Shown here: piece after piece, positions 1-10,939 of the stretch
Position numbering within the stretch: the first letter of the stretch is position 1
Layout: every line of letters starts with the position of its first letter
Assembly (NCBI GenBank): GCA_036365455.1
Contig: JAWQUS010000011.1
Location: 268,001 to 332,000, forward strand
DNA from: Macrosoma leucophasiata
Taxonomy: Eukaryota > Arthropoda > Insecta > Lepidoptera > Hedylidae
Length of the DNA stretch: 64,000 bases
Reading direction: 5' to 3'
Position numbers and translations under genes: made by a program
The notes under the pieces: generated by a model
The model's input: the letters and a program-made list of their open reading frames with translations, nothing else
Database searches by the model: none
What the model was told of the DNA's origin: nothing

Positions 1-250
1 ACCGTATTTTATACGTCATAAAGTCAGTCATAAAACGTAAACACAGACTAAGTATTTGCAGGGGCATTATGGGCTATTCCAAGCACACATTGGCACCTAC
101 ATAAAAGTGTGGTGCGGGATTTTTAACTGGCCATCAATAATAGATGTGTGATCAGTCCGCCGCACGCCGCGCCGCGCCGCCGGCTCGCGTCCGCGGTGAA
201 AGGCTGTTAGGGTCGTCACTTGCTTGCAATTGTATCTATATTATATCACT
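1..250. other. no gene; short GC-rich tract
   Basis: No open frame or known repeat is visible. A GC-rich patch at about 158-200, rich in CGCCGC words, stands out from AT-rich flanks. It could be a fragment of a GC-rich repeat or a regulatory patch; nothing here decides it. Confidence 0.4.
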
Positions 251-257
251 AAAAATA

Positions 258-395
258 TATTTTGGGAGTGAAATATTTTTCTAGAGAAAAATGGAAGGAA
301 AAAATTGATTTCAGGTGGGCCTTGAACCTGGGACTACTAGAATCTGTAGTCCAGCCGGTCTTACAACTGAGCTATCGAAGTCCACACCCGGCTGT
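258..395 (-). repeat. family D tRNA-like SINE copy (degenerate)
   Basis: Read on the minus strand, 309-382 begins with a tRNA-like head (TAGCTCAGTTG, then a TGGACTA anticodon-arm-like part and GGTTCAAGG). It is followed by the tail TTCCTTCCATTTTTCTC, which is shared with the copy at 14820-14925. The acceptor and T stems carry mismatches, so this is a tRNA-derived repeat and not a working tRNA gene. Confidence 0.65.
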
Positions 396-446
396 TGAAT
401 TCTTCCTTCACATTTATTGTAGAGCCTTGAAGTGGGAGTAACGATA

Positions 447-490
447 TCATAAAAGCCTTAAGTTTTGTAATTAAGTTAAGGCTTTTATGA
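447..490. repeat. perfect 15-bp inverted repeat
   Basis: Arms 447-461 (TCATAAAAGCCTTAA) and 476-490 are exact reverse complements around a 14-nt AT loop. No repeat family was recognised around it. It could be a small MITE remnant or a fold-back duplication. Confidence 0.7.
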
Positions 491-1639
491 TTTAATCGTA
501 AAATCTTCTTAGACGTAATTTCGTTCAAAGCCTGATGATGATGGGTAATCTGAAAAAAAAAATGAGCGTTTCAAGCTACACGCGGTCTCATAATTTATCG
601 ATTACAATATAAAACCTTTTAAAAAAAGTAGGTACCTACTAAATGTATTCTTTCTACATAAAAACAACATACGAATTTCAAAATGTTACACCAAGTTCGT
701 AAGTTGTTTTTTTTGTAGTAGGTACATTAAATTTAGTGTCGCTGTTTTTTCTAGAAATATGGAAAATAAAATAAACAGACAAACTTGTAATATAAGTTAC
801 ATCGAAAAAATTGCACTTACAACAACTTACCGGGTATCACAAAATATAAACGCGAATATATCCTCCGACTCGTCTTACTCCTCCATCAAAAGTAAATCGT
901 TGCCATCCCTATCGAGGTGACGAGATAGGCGCGTACCTTGCATACTAATGCAACCCAGGTTCTGTTACGCGTTGCACATCACTCTCCCGTAGTTTTTATC
1001 GTTAACCACAAAAATACTTTATAGCACGTTTATGGCCATATGTTAATTAATTTTGCTTGTCTTTTCAATACTTGGTTTATTAAGCACCCACAAAAATAAG
1101 TAGGTTACGTCAGGTTTGCATCTAAATTCATATTTTAAAAAATTCCATGAACACTATTGAATGTAATGATATGTTACCGGTTAACAACCAATATAGTTCA
1201 GATAAAGAAGGACAGACAATAAAGTTCAATAGTCAGTTAAGAACTTCAGTTGACAAAAACGCCTAATCCGTAAACCGCATTAGTCGAGATCAGGACAGAG
1301 CTTTCTCTCTTCAAAAGGTGAAGTCAGTTTTTTGAGCAACCTGATCCGATCCCGCGCTCAAAGAATTCTTCCCTACAAGGAAATGTCACCAATTGTTGTC
1401 TGAGAATTATTATTAATACATTTCTTATTTAATACATTCCGTTAGTGGATTCGTTGACAATCGCCTTTCGTTTGGGCATTATTTTTTGCTGAAAATCATA
1501 AGATTACTTGAATGGACTGATTTAAAAATCAAAACACAAAAATGCATGCAGTCAATAATAACTTTTTAAATTTGAAATGACGCATTGGGCATTAGGTTCT
1601 TCTTACTATATGTCCAAAGAATTGGGAATTTCTCAGTGT
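491..1639. other. AT-rich, no feature recognised
   Basis: Read on both strands, there is no frame above chance length, no tRNA-like box and no copy of the repeat families found elsewhere in the window. Confidence 0.5.
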
Positions 1640-1765
1640 CACCATCGGAGTTTGGTGATGTGTACGGAAATGTTACTGGGTTCGTAGGTGTTTGCATGTA
1701 CTTGAATGTATGCATTTACTTCTGCCTGCTCCTTCGGAGAATACTGGCGTGATGTCAATAAGTGT
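1640..1765 (+). repeat. family B SINE, 3' half
   Basis: The block runs through GGAGTTTGGTGATGTG, TGTTTGCATGTACTTGAATG, TTTACTTCTGCC and a diverged GGCGTGATGTCAAT end. This is the order seen in the complete copies at 30.8 and 41.6 kb. The tRNA head is missing (5' truncation). Open frames on both strands over this block are by-products of the repeat. Confidence 0.7.
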
Positions 1766-2046
1766 CTTATATATCGAGATAAGGTAAGTCGACAGAAGCG
1801 CAATGCTTCTGTTGGCACGTCTTGGTGGGCGCACGACTGTTCCCGCAGATTCAATCAAAACATCTTCAATTCTATAGCAAGGGTCTTAAACAAATATAAG
1901 CCCGAGAACAAAGAAAATGACGTAACCCGACATGTCACATGTGTTCAGGGGGGATATTTTTACCCTACACGTTTCTTAATAAATGATCACACAGTGCTAC
2001 TTATCTTTTTTACTATCATTTTTTAGTTTTTCTTATCTAGGGAATT

Positions 2047-2300
2047 TAGCATGCAACTCACATTGATGTTAAATCATTACTTCAGCCTACACAAAAATCA
2101 GAGGTCAAAGTGCAGATGCATTGCCACATTGTGTTGAGATCTGAGTTGTCATGTCTGTTATAATTATTACAGGGCCATGCATTACCATCTAACCGGAACA
2201 CGATAGTGCTGAACACTACCACTTGGCGGCAGTTAGTTAAGTACTGCGGTGGTGCCCACGCCCTCGAGCTCCTGCACTGGAACTCTGCCAGTGACCTCAA
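2047..2300 (-). repeat. family A SINE-like element
   Basis: Nearly full copy of the commonest repeat in the window. On the plus strand it reads GCATGCAACTCACATTGATG, then AACCGGAACACGATAGTGCT and GCCCTCGAGCTCCTGCACTG. Sense is minus, judged from the poly(A) end in better copies. It belongs to the CTCGAGCTCCTACACTGG subfamily. The poly(A) end is eroded. Confidence 0.8.
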
Positions 2301-2349
2301 TAAAATTAGTATCAATGTATAATCAATATTATTATTAAACTAAATATAA

Positions 2350-2610
2350 TCTATATATATAAAAATAAATTGCTGTTCGTTAGTCTCGCTTAAACTCGGG
2401 AACGGCTATACCGATTTGGCTAATTTTGGGTTTGAATGATTTTTGGAAGTCCAGGGAAAGTTAAGAAGGTAAGAAAATATGAAAAAACTGAAGGGAAATA
2501 GTAAAAGTAAAAACCACAATTTTATTTTCGCATACAAATAGTCCGTATCTGTCAAACCTTTGACACATTATTTCATTCTGAGGCAATACGAAGTTTGCCG
2601 GGTCAGCTAG
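2350..2610 (+). mobile_element. non-autonomous Helitron (261 bp)
   Basis: Begins TCTATATATATAAAAA and ends GCCGGGTCAGCTAG. It is flanked by A at 2349 and T at 2611, as expected for Helitron insertion between A and T. The interior, with 'CTCGGGAACGGCTATACCGA', resembles the copies at 48264-48619 and 61316-61556. It encodes no Rep/helicase, so it would depend on an autonomous partner. Confidence 0.82.
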
Positions 2611-4555
2611 TACCTACAACATAAAATAGATCGGTTCGGATTTTAAGTTCAAATAAATGTATCGATGTAATAAAATTAGACCATAATAAAAAGGGCTTAC
2701 GTTTTTAGTCAAACTCGATTTACGGACGAGACTTAGGTCTAGTTTAGTAAATAGACAGTACCTACTTCAAAGAGACAAGTATCTCGATCCCTAATGCTGA
2801 TATGTGTCTCGATTTTTCTTACGAACAAAACTTGGAAAGTGATATCCAGTTCTCAAGTTTTAGCTACGATACTGAATGAAGTACGAGGTCGCAAGATGGT
2901 GTTTCTATGTGAGAAATTTACCTCGAAAACTGTTGAAATGTTTTAAAATTCCACCGCGAAAAAATACCCAATTATTGCCAAGAGTCTTGACCATCACCTA
3001 AAGGGACTCGCGTCGGACGGCTAGCTCTAGGGTCTGATGCAGAGGGCAGTTCTCCTCGACACCGCACGCATAGTGATGAGATTCCTATATCTGCGTTCTT
3101 CACCACCAATCGGTTAAAACTGTTTCGGTTTATACAAAGTGCGACCTCAAACTTATGAAAACTACCAGCTAAGGTGTCTCTAATAAACAACTAAAACAAA
3201 CACAAAAAAAATCAAATATTACTATTGCTACAACGCAGGAGCATTCAAACTCAAATACAATGAACACCGCACCTTCATAAAACATCTCGACCCAATCACT
3301 TTTTATATTGCAGAAGTGTAATCTTCAATCCAACACAAACACTAGAGGGGACCATAAAGCAAGAATAGTTCCAGTAAGCGGAATACAAATGGTCGCTTTC
3401 GTCCAAACGCCCCCAGAGTACGTGGGCCGCGTACACTCGGAAGACGCCGCGTCTGTAATGCTGGGGCCACATCTGCGTCGGTCGACATGTAGCGATGCGT
3501 ACCTACTGATGTTTTGAAAAATACCGTCACGGTGAATTTTTATTTAAAATTAGCTTTTACACGCTACTTCGTCCGTGTGGGATTTGTAATACAGAAACTT
3601 TCATGTTTTTGGCTTATCTTTCATCCTTATGAATTGTGAAAAATTTTCATTAATTATTTATTAACAATATTGTGCAGTTTCAAAAAAAAACTGTCTTTAT
3701 TATTTCATACATTTAACGTTGGTTCGGTCGGTTGTACAATTCTTAAGTTGGAGTAGTAAAGCTACTCCGTCTTAAGAATTTTTATGCTCTTTTTCAATAT
3801 CGAAAAAAATAACCCCTGTAAAAAAATCTGCCTTCTTGTTTCAAGGGGCGGGCGTTGATATGTTAGTCAATAAGTCAGGAATTTTCCTTCTCTCTTCATA
3901 GAAAAAACATACTTTTTCAATCATTCTGTATTTTAGTATCTCACATAACACATTAAATTATTGATCGTAATTACGTGTACACAGATAGGAATTAAATAAA
4001 AAAAAAAAACTTGTTTTCATTTCAGGAAAAATCATGTGACGCACATAATTGCACGTGTGACCGCAGCATAAGGAAAACGGTGAAGGGCGAATGTAAGGGC
4101 GCGTGGAGAGAGCGCGGGGCGAGGGGTGAGGGGTGGTTCGGCATACAAGGAGGCTCATTAACGCGGTAACAGGTGGTCCCACGAACGGAGGTGCTACATT
4201 CTTGGAGCGCCAGGGTGCTCATGTTATAGGGGTTTTTGGGTTTGGGTATTTTTGAATAGGGACGACTGGTGTAGAGACAGTTTTTAAGTAATGAAAGTGA
4301 CAAGCCAGCGAAAAGTTTACACTGAAGGTAATGAATGGTGATGCCCCTTCTGCCATGTAAACGGTGTTTGTCTTAAAACGCTCTTCGGTCTGGTCGCCCT
4401 GGGGACTGGTCTGTTATCATTTGCGGGTATTATTTTCTATCACGATATTAAGCTGTTGATGGGTATTTGCGTATGTGTTTATATGCAAATATTTTTATAT
4501 GCCATGAAAGTTCACATTATTTCAATTCTATTTAATCATATTTGTATTAAATCTA
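2611..4555. other. no gene; unassigned
   Basis: Mostly AT-rich. A moderately GC-rich patch lies at 3405-3490, with overlapping open frames on both strands, and a purine-rich patch at 4078-4137. The frames at 3308-3530 and 3958-4303 have no recognisable domain and oppose each other, so I do not call them. Confidence 0.4.
3738..3780. repeat. compact hairpin
   Basis: AATTCTTAAG (3738-3747) pairs with CTTAAGAATT (3771-3780). Inside it GGAGTAG pairs with CTACTCC around a 5-nt loop, with a 2-nt internal mismatch between the stems. It lies in otherwise unassigned DNA. Confidence 0.65.
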
Positions 4556-4559
4556 AGGT

Positions 4560-4866
4560 TTTGACAAAAGAGCAACACGCTGAGTTTGTTGGGTAGCGGA
4601 GTTCTTCTCAGTAGTGCCTGCACTACTTGGAACTCTGCTAAGTGAATGATGACGAACAGATTTCTCTTTTTCTTCTATGAAATAATTGAAAAATTTGATG
4701 ATTTCCATATCGGTTAAATATTATTATTAAATTGGTATTTATGAATACCTATTGGATTATTATTAAAGGTCAGTCTTTGTAGGTAGCTTATAACCCGACA
4801 ATGCAAAAGTGTCTTTGTAGACCAGTTTGAAATAAATGATTTGAATTTTGAATATTTTGAATTTTG
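4560..4866 (+). mobile_element. LINE 3' UTR and tail fragment
   Basis: The order GAGTTTGTTGGG, AGTTCTTCTCAGTAG, GGAACTCTGC, then GAAATAAATGATTTGAATTTTG is the kind of 3' UTR and short-period tail found on CR1/jockey-type LINEs. It parallels the LINE 3' end at 15676-16012. No coding part remains. Identification rests on layout and is moderate. Confidence 0.5.
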
Positions 4867-4896
4867 GTGTTTACAGGCGTGAAGTTACGTATTACG
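4866..4896 (+). repeat. family B tail fragment
   Basis: Only GTTTACAGGCGTGAAGTTACG remains, the extreme 3' end of family B, placed directly after the LINE tail. Confidence 0.5.
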
Positions 4897-5296
4897 TAGA
4901 AAGAAATAACAAAACAATTTGGCGTGCTAGACCTCAAACTCCAATACCAGAACTCTACGACCAGTAAATTTGAATCCAACACTGATAATCAAGTTTGTAA
5001 CAATATTATAATCATGTTGACATGACATAATGCCGTCCAATCAGTCCACACCAAATTGAGGGTAGCTTGTATTGTAAACACGTAAGTGCTTACTCACAAG
5101 TATTGTATCTAAACGGGCAAGGGCTCGAGGGGAACAGTCCGCGCATCACAATATTATCTCGACTTTAACTGCCGTTATATATACGGGATTTGTGGCGCTC
5201 CGGGATCATCGCGAACGATTCCTGCGATTTTATTGCTACGATCACAGAGTACGGATAACAGTAATGAAATGAGAAATAACTGATGAAGAATGTTCT
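4897..5296. other. no gene recognised
   Basis: Unassigned DNA. A moderately GC-rich stretch at 5170-5230 belongs to none of the repeat families and may be unique sequence. Confidence 0.4.
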
Positions 5297-5387
5297 GGTG
5301 GAGGAGTTCCAGTGTGGAGACTCGAAGGCGTAGATACTACGAGTACCACATTACCTAATCTATCTATCCCCAAGTTACCAATAATAA

Positions 5388-5423
5388 TTGTTATGTCTCT
5401 GTGGTAGCACAGAGACATAACAA
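5388..5423. repeat. fold-back inverted duplication in family A
   Basis: TTGTTATGTCTCTGTG (5388-5403), loop GTAG, then CACAGAGACATAACAA (5408-5423) is a perfect 16-bp hairpin. Other family A copies carry this word only once, so the inversion is derived. Confidence 0.85.
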
Positions 5424-5483
5424 CTAAGTCTCAGGGGTGGTAAAGTATCTACATTGTGACCGCCAGTTCTTGTGTAGATGTCT

Positions 5484-5525
5484 ATTGGCTATTGGCTATT
5501 GGCTATTGGCTATTGGCTATTGGCT
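5484..5525 (+). repeat. (ATTGGCT)6 microsatellite
   Basis: Six exact tandem copies of a 7-bp unit within a family A element, grown from its TCTATAGGCT motif. Confidence 0.95.
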
Positions 5526-5691
5526 ATAGTCATCACTTAACGTCAATGAGAATTGCAAGCTTGATTGTCACTACATATATATAAAAAAAGTCAATGCGTT
5601 TCAAAGACGGGGGTCCATACAAATGTGTTAACCACGCGGCTTAGATCTACACCCATCTGACTGTATAACCTTTATATATTGGTGATAGAGT

Positions 5692-5940
5692 GTCAGTGCA
5701 GGCACTCGAGGGCGTAGGCACTACCTAATCTGCATTACCTAATCTGTCTGCCGCCAAATAGTAGTGGCCAGCACTATCGTGTTCCGATTAGATGGTAATG
5801 CATGGCCTAGCATAACAACTAAGGTCTAAAGCAACGCTTCTGCATTTGACCTCTGGTTTTTGTATAGATGTCTATAGGCTGCAGTCATGCGTCACTTAAC
5901 TTCTGTATGAACTGCGTACCTACTTGTTTACCACCTTAAG
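5692..5940 (+). repeat. family A element
   Basis: Nearly full copy, sense plus: GCACTCGAGGGCGTAGGCAC, CACTATCGTGTTCCGATTAG, GACCTCTGGTTTTTGTATAG, TGTTTACCACCTTA. A short tandem duplication of the CTAATCTGCATTACCTAATC part lies near the start. Confidence 0.85.
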
Positions 5941-5954
5941 GACATAGAAAAAAA

Positions 5955-6048
5955 CCGTAACCTCACGCCTGTAATCCCCGAAGGGGTAGGCAGAGGTAAA
6001 TGCATGCATTCAACCCACGATTCTCCGATTACGTTTTTAGCCCACATA
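5955..6048 (-). repeat. family B SINE, 3' part
   Basis: On the plus strand, CGTAACCTCACGCCTGTAAT, then GGGGTAGGCAGAGGTAAATG, then ACGATTCTCCGATTACG: the inverted 3' third of family B. The tRNA head is absent. Confidence 0.8.
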
Positions 6049-6521
6049 ATAAAAGTTTGAAATAAGTCTGCTTTATGAGATGGTGATATGGTCTCTGAGC
6101 CAAACGATTCATATTATTTTGGTAGTATATAGTCGCACCAGTCTGCTTTATATTGTCAACAATATCAGAATGCATCTCGCTACACGCTGCGATAACCCTT
6201 CAGTTATACATCATATCATACTTTTATGACTGTTGAATGTTGATTTATGATCTCTGCAGTCGCTGCTTATAATAATATATTCTGTTTGTTCTTGTATAAG
6301 AAAACATGAGAAAGTAATGAGATTATGTATACGTCCCAAATCTCATTCAGACATTTTTCTCTCGTCTGGTGTCGGGTATTCAAAATATTCTTATGAGCGA
6401 GAGCTCACGCTCTGTTAGAGACATCTAAAACTCCGTGTAAAGCGTTGTTAAGTCTTTATTACAATATATTTTGTAGGAGGTAATTTATTTTCGCAGTGGT
6501 AGACAGTGATAGAACTAAATG
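6049..6521. other. no feature recognised
   Basis: AT-rich DNA with no frame, tRNA-like box or known repeat that I can support. Confidence 0.45.
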
Positions 6522-6680
6522 CGTTTTTTATGCCACGAAGGTGGCAAACAAGAATGGACTTGGATGTTAAGTGATGACTGCAGCCTATAGACACAACAAC
6601 AAGAGACCAAAATGCAGATGCGTTGCCATCCCTGAGATCTAAGTTGTTATGTCTCTTGTTATTTAGCGGCAGATAAATAT
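6522..6680 (-). repeat. family A element, internally deleted
   Basis: Plus strand reads TTTTTTATGCCACGAAGGTG, TGATGACTGCAGCCTATAGA, GATGCGTTGCCATCCCTGAG, then jumps from TTATGTCTCTTG to TTTAGCGGCAGATAAAT. About 70 bp of the middle has been lost compared with full copies. Confidence 0.8.
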
Positions 6681-7189
6681 ATACCTACTCGTATAAGCGT
6701 TATTAGTACAATGGGATATGAGAAGGTACCATACCTCAAAAGGAAACAACGGAAGCCTCATTGAATCACTCGTGTATTTGTCTATCTGCCCGTTGATGTC
6801 CTGCAGTAGCCACTTTGCTTCGAAGCTTTTTTAGTTGTGCCAGTGATTATAGTCAAATTAATAATGTGAACATGTTCAAAACAATTGTAGTTGTTCACAT
6901 AGTGCAGCAAATTAAAATCGAACTAAAACAAAGAAAATTCGCTCCGGACAGAATGTGAACTTGATATATATATCTCCATAATAATATCAATACTCTGTCC
7001 ACTTTTATGACTACTTTCTATTACTGTTTCAGCTGTGGAGTGACTAAGGATATAAATATATGTACATATGCATCCTTACCCCAAGTCCCCTACGGGGTAG
7101 TTAGAGTGCAATATAGAGCAGAGTTTTCACTATCGATGCGATTACTTCTGAGGCTTAATATATTTTACAATAGAAACGGCGCCTAATAT
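6681..7189. other. no feature recognised
   Basis: AT-rich. A weak inverted repeat (ATGTGAAC/GTTCACAT) lies near 6865-6900. No coding signal. Confidence 0.4.
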
Positions 7190-7255
7190 TACTATCTGAT
7201 CGGAACACTACTGCTTTAAGCCATTTAGCGGCAAATAGATTATCTAATACGTTGG
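7190..7255 (-). repeat. family A fragment
   Basis: Short match to the CGGAACACTA, CATTTAGCGGCAAATAGATT section of family A. Confidence 0.55.
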
Positions 7256-7542
7256 TTAAACGCTCAGCTGAGACACTATCAATTCAGATTAATTCAGTAC
7301 CGTTTCCTTGACATTAGGTTGGTGTAGAGAAAGTTATTCATGTTCGATAAGACATCAGTTGGTTTTCCATTGATTTATACCTGGCGGCGCGTCGCAGCGG
7401 GCGAGCCTGTAATGCGCGACGGAGAGACACCGTGCTGCGAACATTTCATGTTACTTGATACCTTTCTCAGTATTGCAATTTTATGTTATGTTTTCCACGG
7501 CGACGACAATCTTCTAACATAACAGCCGGTACTTATTTACCT

Positions 7543-7686
7543 ACCCCCTTATTCATAAACGTATTTTAGCTAAAGTGTTGCTAATCTCTTCTTTGCCTTT
7601 TTTATCCTGCACAATTGACAATGCATCTGACAAAGTATAATATAACTAAAACGTATCTAATGTACGTTTATGAATGTATAAGGGTT
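7543..7686. mobile_element. MITE M1, copy 1
   Basis: About 143 bp with imperfect terminal inverted repeats: CCCCCTTATTCATAAACGTA on the left, and TACGTTTATGAATGTATAAGGG on the right. A second copy with the same ends and interior lies at 51047-51196. A TA dinucleotide borders each end, compatible with a Tc1/mariner-type target duplication. It has no coding capacity. Confidence 0.82.
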
Positions 7687-7894
7687 AGTATCTACGATCT
7701 CGGATACCACCTAAATACCGATAAATGATCTGGTTTTCGGTGTACAAACTCAGTACAAAAATAGGATACTTAAGTAGTCTTACAAACTCATTGTGAAGTC
7801 GCTCGTTTGGATTTATCATACTTGCTCGTTGAGATGTATTGGTGTAACGTAAACAATTGCTATAGCTGTAGATCTATGTCTGTCAGAATAACTA

Positions 7895-7992
7895 TCATAG
7901 GCCAAGCAACTTAGGCCACAGCCAGGCTGACAACTGACAACGCATCTCCAGTTTCACCTCCGGTTTGTGTGTAGATGTTCATAGGACAAAAC
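7895..7992 (+). repeat. family A fragment (3' half)
   Basis: ACAACGCATCTCCAGTTTCA, CCTCCGGTTTGTGTGTAGAT, GTTCATAGG match the late section of family A in the sense direction, with erosion on both sides. Confidence 0.6.
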
Positions 7993-8051
7993 ATTCACTT
8001 CACGCTAATGAAGATAATAAATTACTATCTGGTCTGTATCCACCTTTAGGT

Positions 8052-8293
8052 TTTATTTTATGTAAGAAAGGTGGCAAACAAGCGAGCAGCTCATACTCCA
8101 CTTGCAGATAGATGCCTTGCCACCCCTGAGACCTAAGGTGTCATGTCTTAGTGATAATTATTACGGATCCATACATTATCATCTAACCGGAACACGATAG
8201 TGCCGAACACTACCATTTAGCGGCAGATGGGTTAGGTAATGCGGTAGCGCCTATGCCCTCGAGCTCCTACACTTGGAATTCTACCACTAGTAA
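8052..8293 (-). repeat. family A element
   Basis: Near-complete: TTTATGTAAGAAAGGTGGC, CCCTGAGACCTAAGGTGTCA, TAACCGGAACACGATAGTGC, CTCGAGCTCCTACACTTGG, ACCACTAGTAA. A small deletion removes the GTTAAGTGATGACTGCAGCC section. Confidence 0.88.
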
Positions 8294-8711
8294 AAAAGGC
8301 AACGAATAACTTAACTAAACTAACTGTAGTATTGGCATCAGCTTCCCAAGTATTTACTTTCAGAAGTCGACTTCATACGAAGTATAATTTAATATTTACC
8401 ATCCGGGACCATAGAAATACAAATAGATTTAATGAGTGCGCTATATTTGGCTTTGAGCGAGGTGCAATTAGACCTCGGTCGCCATAATAATATGTAAAGC
8501 GGCAATTATATGAAAAGTATGCAGTTAGTATGAAGGTGACATTGCAGACATATAAAAACTCTAAACTGAAACGTAGGGTGACCACAGGATACGAAATAAA
8601 TGGAAAAGTTTTATAGCATTTTAAAATAACAGCTGTATTTTATAAACTAATGTGAATTTTATGAAAACAGATGACCATCGAAGATAATTTAAACTAAACG
8701 TTTGGTTGTGA
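8294..8711. other. no feature recognised
   Basis: AT-rich. The minus-strand frame at 8373-8585 has no recognisable domain. Confidence 0.4.
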
Positions 8712-8755
8712 TTAATTTTTATGTAATGAAAGTGACAAACAAGCCTACCATTGAT
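8712..8755 (-). repeat. family A poly(A)-end fragment
   Basis: TTTTTATGTAATGAAAGTGA followed by CAAACAAGC is the terminal 40 bp of the family only. Confidence 0.6.
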
Positions 8756-8974
8756 GATTAGATAATATAGTAGCAAATTTAAATCTCAAAAAAAAAATAT
8801 AGGTATTAATTAACGCGCGGTTTTTCATATTTTTACATTAGATAACGCGGTGGTACCGTTATCTGCAGAAATTCTACTGCTACTACTATCAGTAGTAAAG
8901 TATTATTTTCATTGATAATTTTGTTCCAGTGCATGTGAAAAGAAAATAAATTTGCTCGATATTTATTTGCGTTC

Positions 8975-9150
8975 ATCACTCCAGCCGAAACACGTCCATT
9001 GTTGGACAAAGCCTTCCTCAAAGACGTGTGGCGGTTAATTAGGGGAGAATACGTCATAATGCTAACACCTAGCAGGTGGATTGGCGATCGCAGTAGCGGT
9101 AGTTTTATCACGGGACGCTGTTGCCCATCCTGCGTTACTATATTTATTAT
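8975..9150 (-). repeat. family E LINE-tail repeat
   Basis: Plus strand has ATCACTCCAGCCGAAACACG, TTGGACAAAGCCTTCC, GCGATCGCAGTAGCGGTAG and TTTTATCACGGGACGCTG. The same ordered words occur at 27240-27375 and, inverted, at 20345-20512 and 30345-30515. 'Cagcagtggacgtc' tails of this kind end a common lepidopteran LINE; sense is minus. Confidence 0.7.
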
Positions 9151-9750
9151 CCCTATACGCCCTATTAGAATGGTTTGACCGACATTGTTCGGTTGACTAA
9201 CTGTACTAGCGGAAGAATTCAATAGAGGGCGATGGGGTCGTCACGTCCAGACACCTTCCATTATTTGATTTACGAGATAACAAATCCCTCAGGCCACCAG
9301 AAAAATATGACAGTTGATTTCTTATTGTTCTTGGACCCTATAGGGGGCGGTACAGCTGCTGCTTTAAGGATTTACCTTACGTGTTACGAGTGTAGTAAGT
9401 ATCTGAAATTTGAGACGTCCATTAATAATTGTCCTTAAATGTCTCGCAGAGAACAGTGTAATGTGGTCACCAGACATGAGAAGCGCGCGCGTGTTTTTGT
9501 GAGTGCAGCCTGGAGGCGCGCCGAGTGCCGCCCGCCGCCTGCCGTCGCCGCCTGCCACCTGATTGGTGTCGTTAGCGGTGTTCACTTCATCTCGGTGCAC
9601 AGTTCTTCTAATATCGCACGTCTCACACATTTTGAGCTCCCTTATAATACTTTTAGATGACGTTCCTTTTCTATTTTAATTTTCTCCACGTCAGAGGATT
9701 GTTGTGGTTGTAAACTACTGCTAATAATAAAATAAAGAAATAAATAAAAG
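9151..9750. other. no gene; GC-rich patch
   Basis: Positions 9484-9560 are GC-rich (GCCGCCTGCCGTCGCCGCC) and give overlapping open frames on both strands. No domain is visible, and opposing frames of similar length suggest composition only. Confidence 0.4.
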
Positions 9751-9904
9751 ACGCTTACACTCACAGCCCCACACTAGGTATAAACCTGTGTCGTGGGTGC
9801 CGTTGTACACACAACACAGTGTGACACACGGTGCGAGGATCGAACCTGCGACCCTTCGAATCAAACGGTTGTCTTACACCGCTGGACTAACTAGGTCGTC
9901 GTCA
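9751..9904 (-). repeat. family C tRNA-headed SINE
   Basis: Minus strand: a head with TTAGTCCAGCGGTGTAAGAC and the B-box-like GGTTCGATCCTCG, then a body ending in CTGTGAGTGTAAGCGT. Same architecture as 21513-21715. An internal deletion removes the AAATATTTGT section. Confidence 0.8.
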
Positions 9905-10077
9905 TAGTTCTGAAGTATCAGTTCCGTGATCTTCATTTCAGATTATATTCGGTTTTTACAACTTGGAAGAATGTGATTGGCGAATGTCAACTGAACTCAA
10001 ATAATATTATATAAGTGCAATAAATACCTAATTATCAAATGGCGGGGATGTATCGGAGTCAAAATCTGCATGCATGT

Positions 10078-10180
10078 CTTTTTTATGTTATGATAGTAGC
10101 AAAGAAGCATGCAGTTCACATGAATGGTACATGAACTGCTGCCTAGAGACATCTGTATAAAAACCGGAGGTCAAAATGTA
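10078..10180 (-). repeat. family A fragment, poly(A)-proximal
   Basis: TTTTTTATGTTATGATAGTA, GCAAAGAAGCATGCAGTTCA, AAACCGGAGGTCAAAATG: the last third of the family, sense minus. Confidence 0.7.
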
Positions 10181-10748
10181 CACCGGAAGCCTTTTTTTCG
10201 CCTCCTCGATGGTTATTACTCCGTGTGGACTTCGTCGTGAAGATTAAATACGTCAGTTGAAGTGTGTTACAGTCAGGTGATTCCAGCATGGCGCCATCTA
10301 AATAACTTGACAACGCGCGTGTGTCGTGTGTCGTGTATTTTGTGTCGTGGCGTGTGAACACGTAAAAAATTCAATTAAAGGGGTGCGCACCCAAACTCCG
10401 TCTCCCGTACTTTTATTATTGCTTTATTAGAGGCGTCTAAACGCTTGGGTTAAGCCTGATTCACGTTGCTACGTACCTAATTTATACAAGTATGAAATTG
10501 TAAAAGGTATATGTTCGTTAAAATGTTTGTATTGTTCTTACAATAAGTAACAATTATAGTACAAATACTAGAAACAAATACAAATAGAAGCATGGCTGCA
10601 TAGAGTAAGTAATTCTTTTAGAGGTCAATATATCCGATTCTTTAATCAAATCCTCAAAAACGTTCAGAGTCTATCGATCAATAAATATAAGAAAGTAATG
10701 GAAGAACGTTTACATAAATAAAATAAATAATAATTAACTATTACATAA
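10181..10748. other. no feature recognised
   Basis: Contains GTGTCGTGTGTCGTG near 10320, otherwise AT-rich with no supported gene. Confidence 0.4.
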
Positions 10749-10939
10749 TCTATAATATAAAAATAAGTCGGGTTTTCCTTCCTGACGCTATAACTCCAGA
10801 ACGCACGAACCGATTTCCATGGTTTTGCATTCGTTAGAAAGGTCTTGGGCTCCGTGAGGTTTATAGCAGAAAAAATTTAGAAGAAAATTTAGCGCTATAA
10901 AACGACATCCACGCGGGCGAAGCCGCGGGCAACAGCTAG
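10749..10939 (+). mobile_element. short Helitron (191 bp)
   Basis: Starts TCTATAATATAAAAATAAG after an A and ends GGGCAACAGCTAG before a T. A hairpin (GCGGGCGAAGCCGC) sits just inside the 3' end. Interior words 'ACTCCAGAACGCACGAACCG' and 'GGGCTCCGTGAGG' are typical of short lepidopteran Helitrons. No ORF. Confidence 0.88.

Larger units (their letters stand above)
5297..5572 (+). repeat. family A copy with fold-back and heptamer expansion
   Basis: Sense strand is plus: TGGTGGAGGAGTTCCAGTG, then CATTACCTAATCTATC, TAAGTCTCAGGGGTGG and GTAGATGTCTATTGGC. Two secondary changes are visible. At 5388-5423 there is a 16-bp inverted duplication with a 4-nt loop, replacing the central part. At 5484-5525 the family word TCTATAGGCTGCAGTCAT has become six copies of ATTGGCT. 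Confidence 0.8.

Noticed and set aside
5484..5525. CRISPR-like direct repeats
   Set aside because: The units are 7 bp with no spacers, in a eukaryotic genome: a microsatellite.
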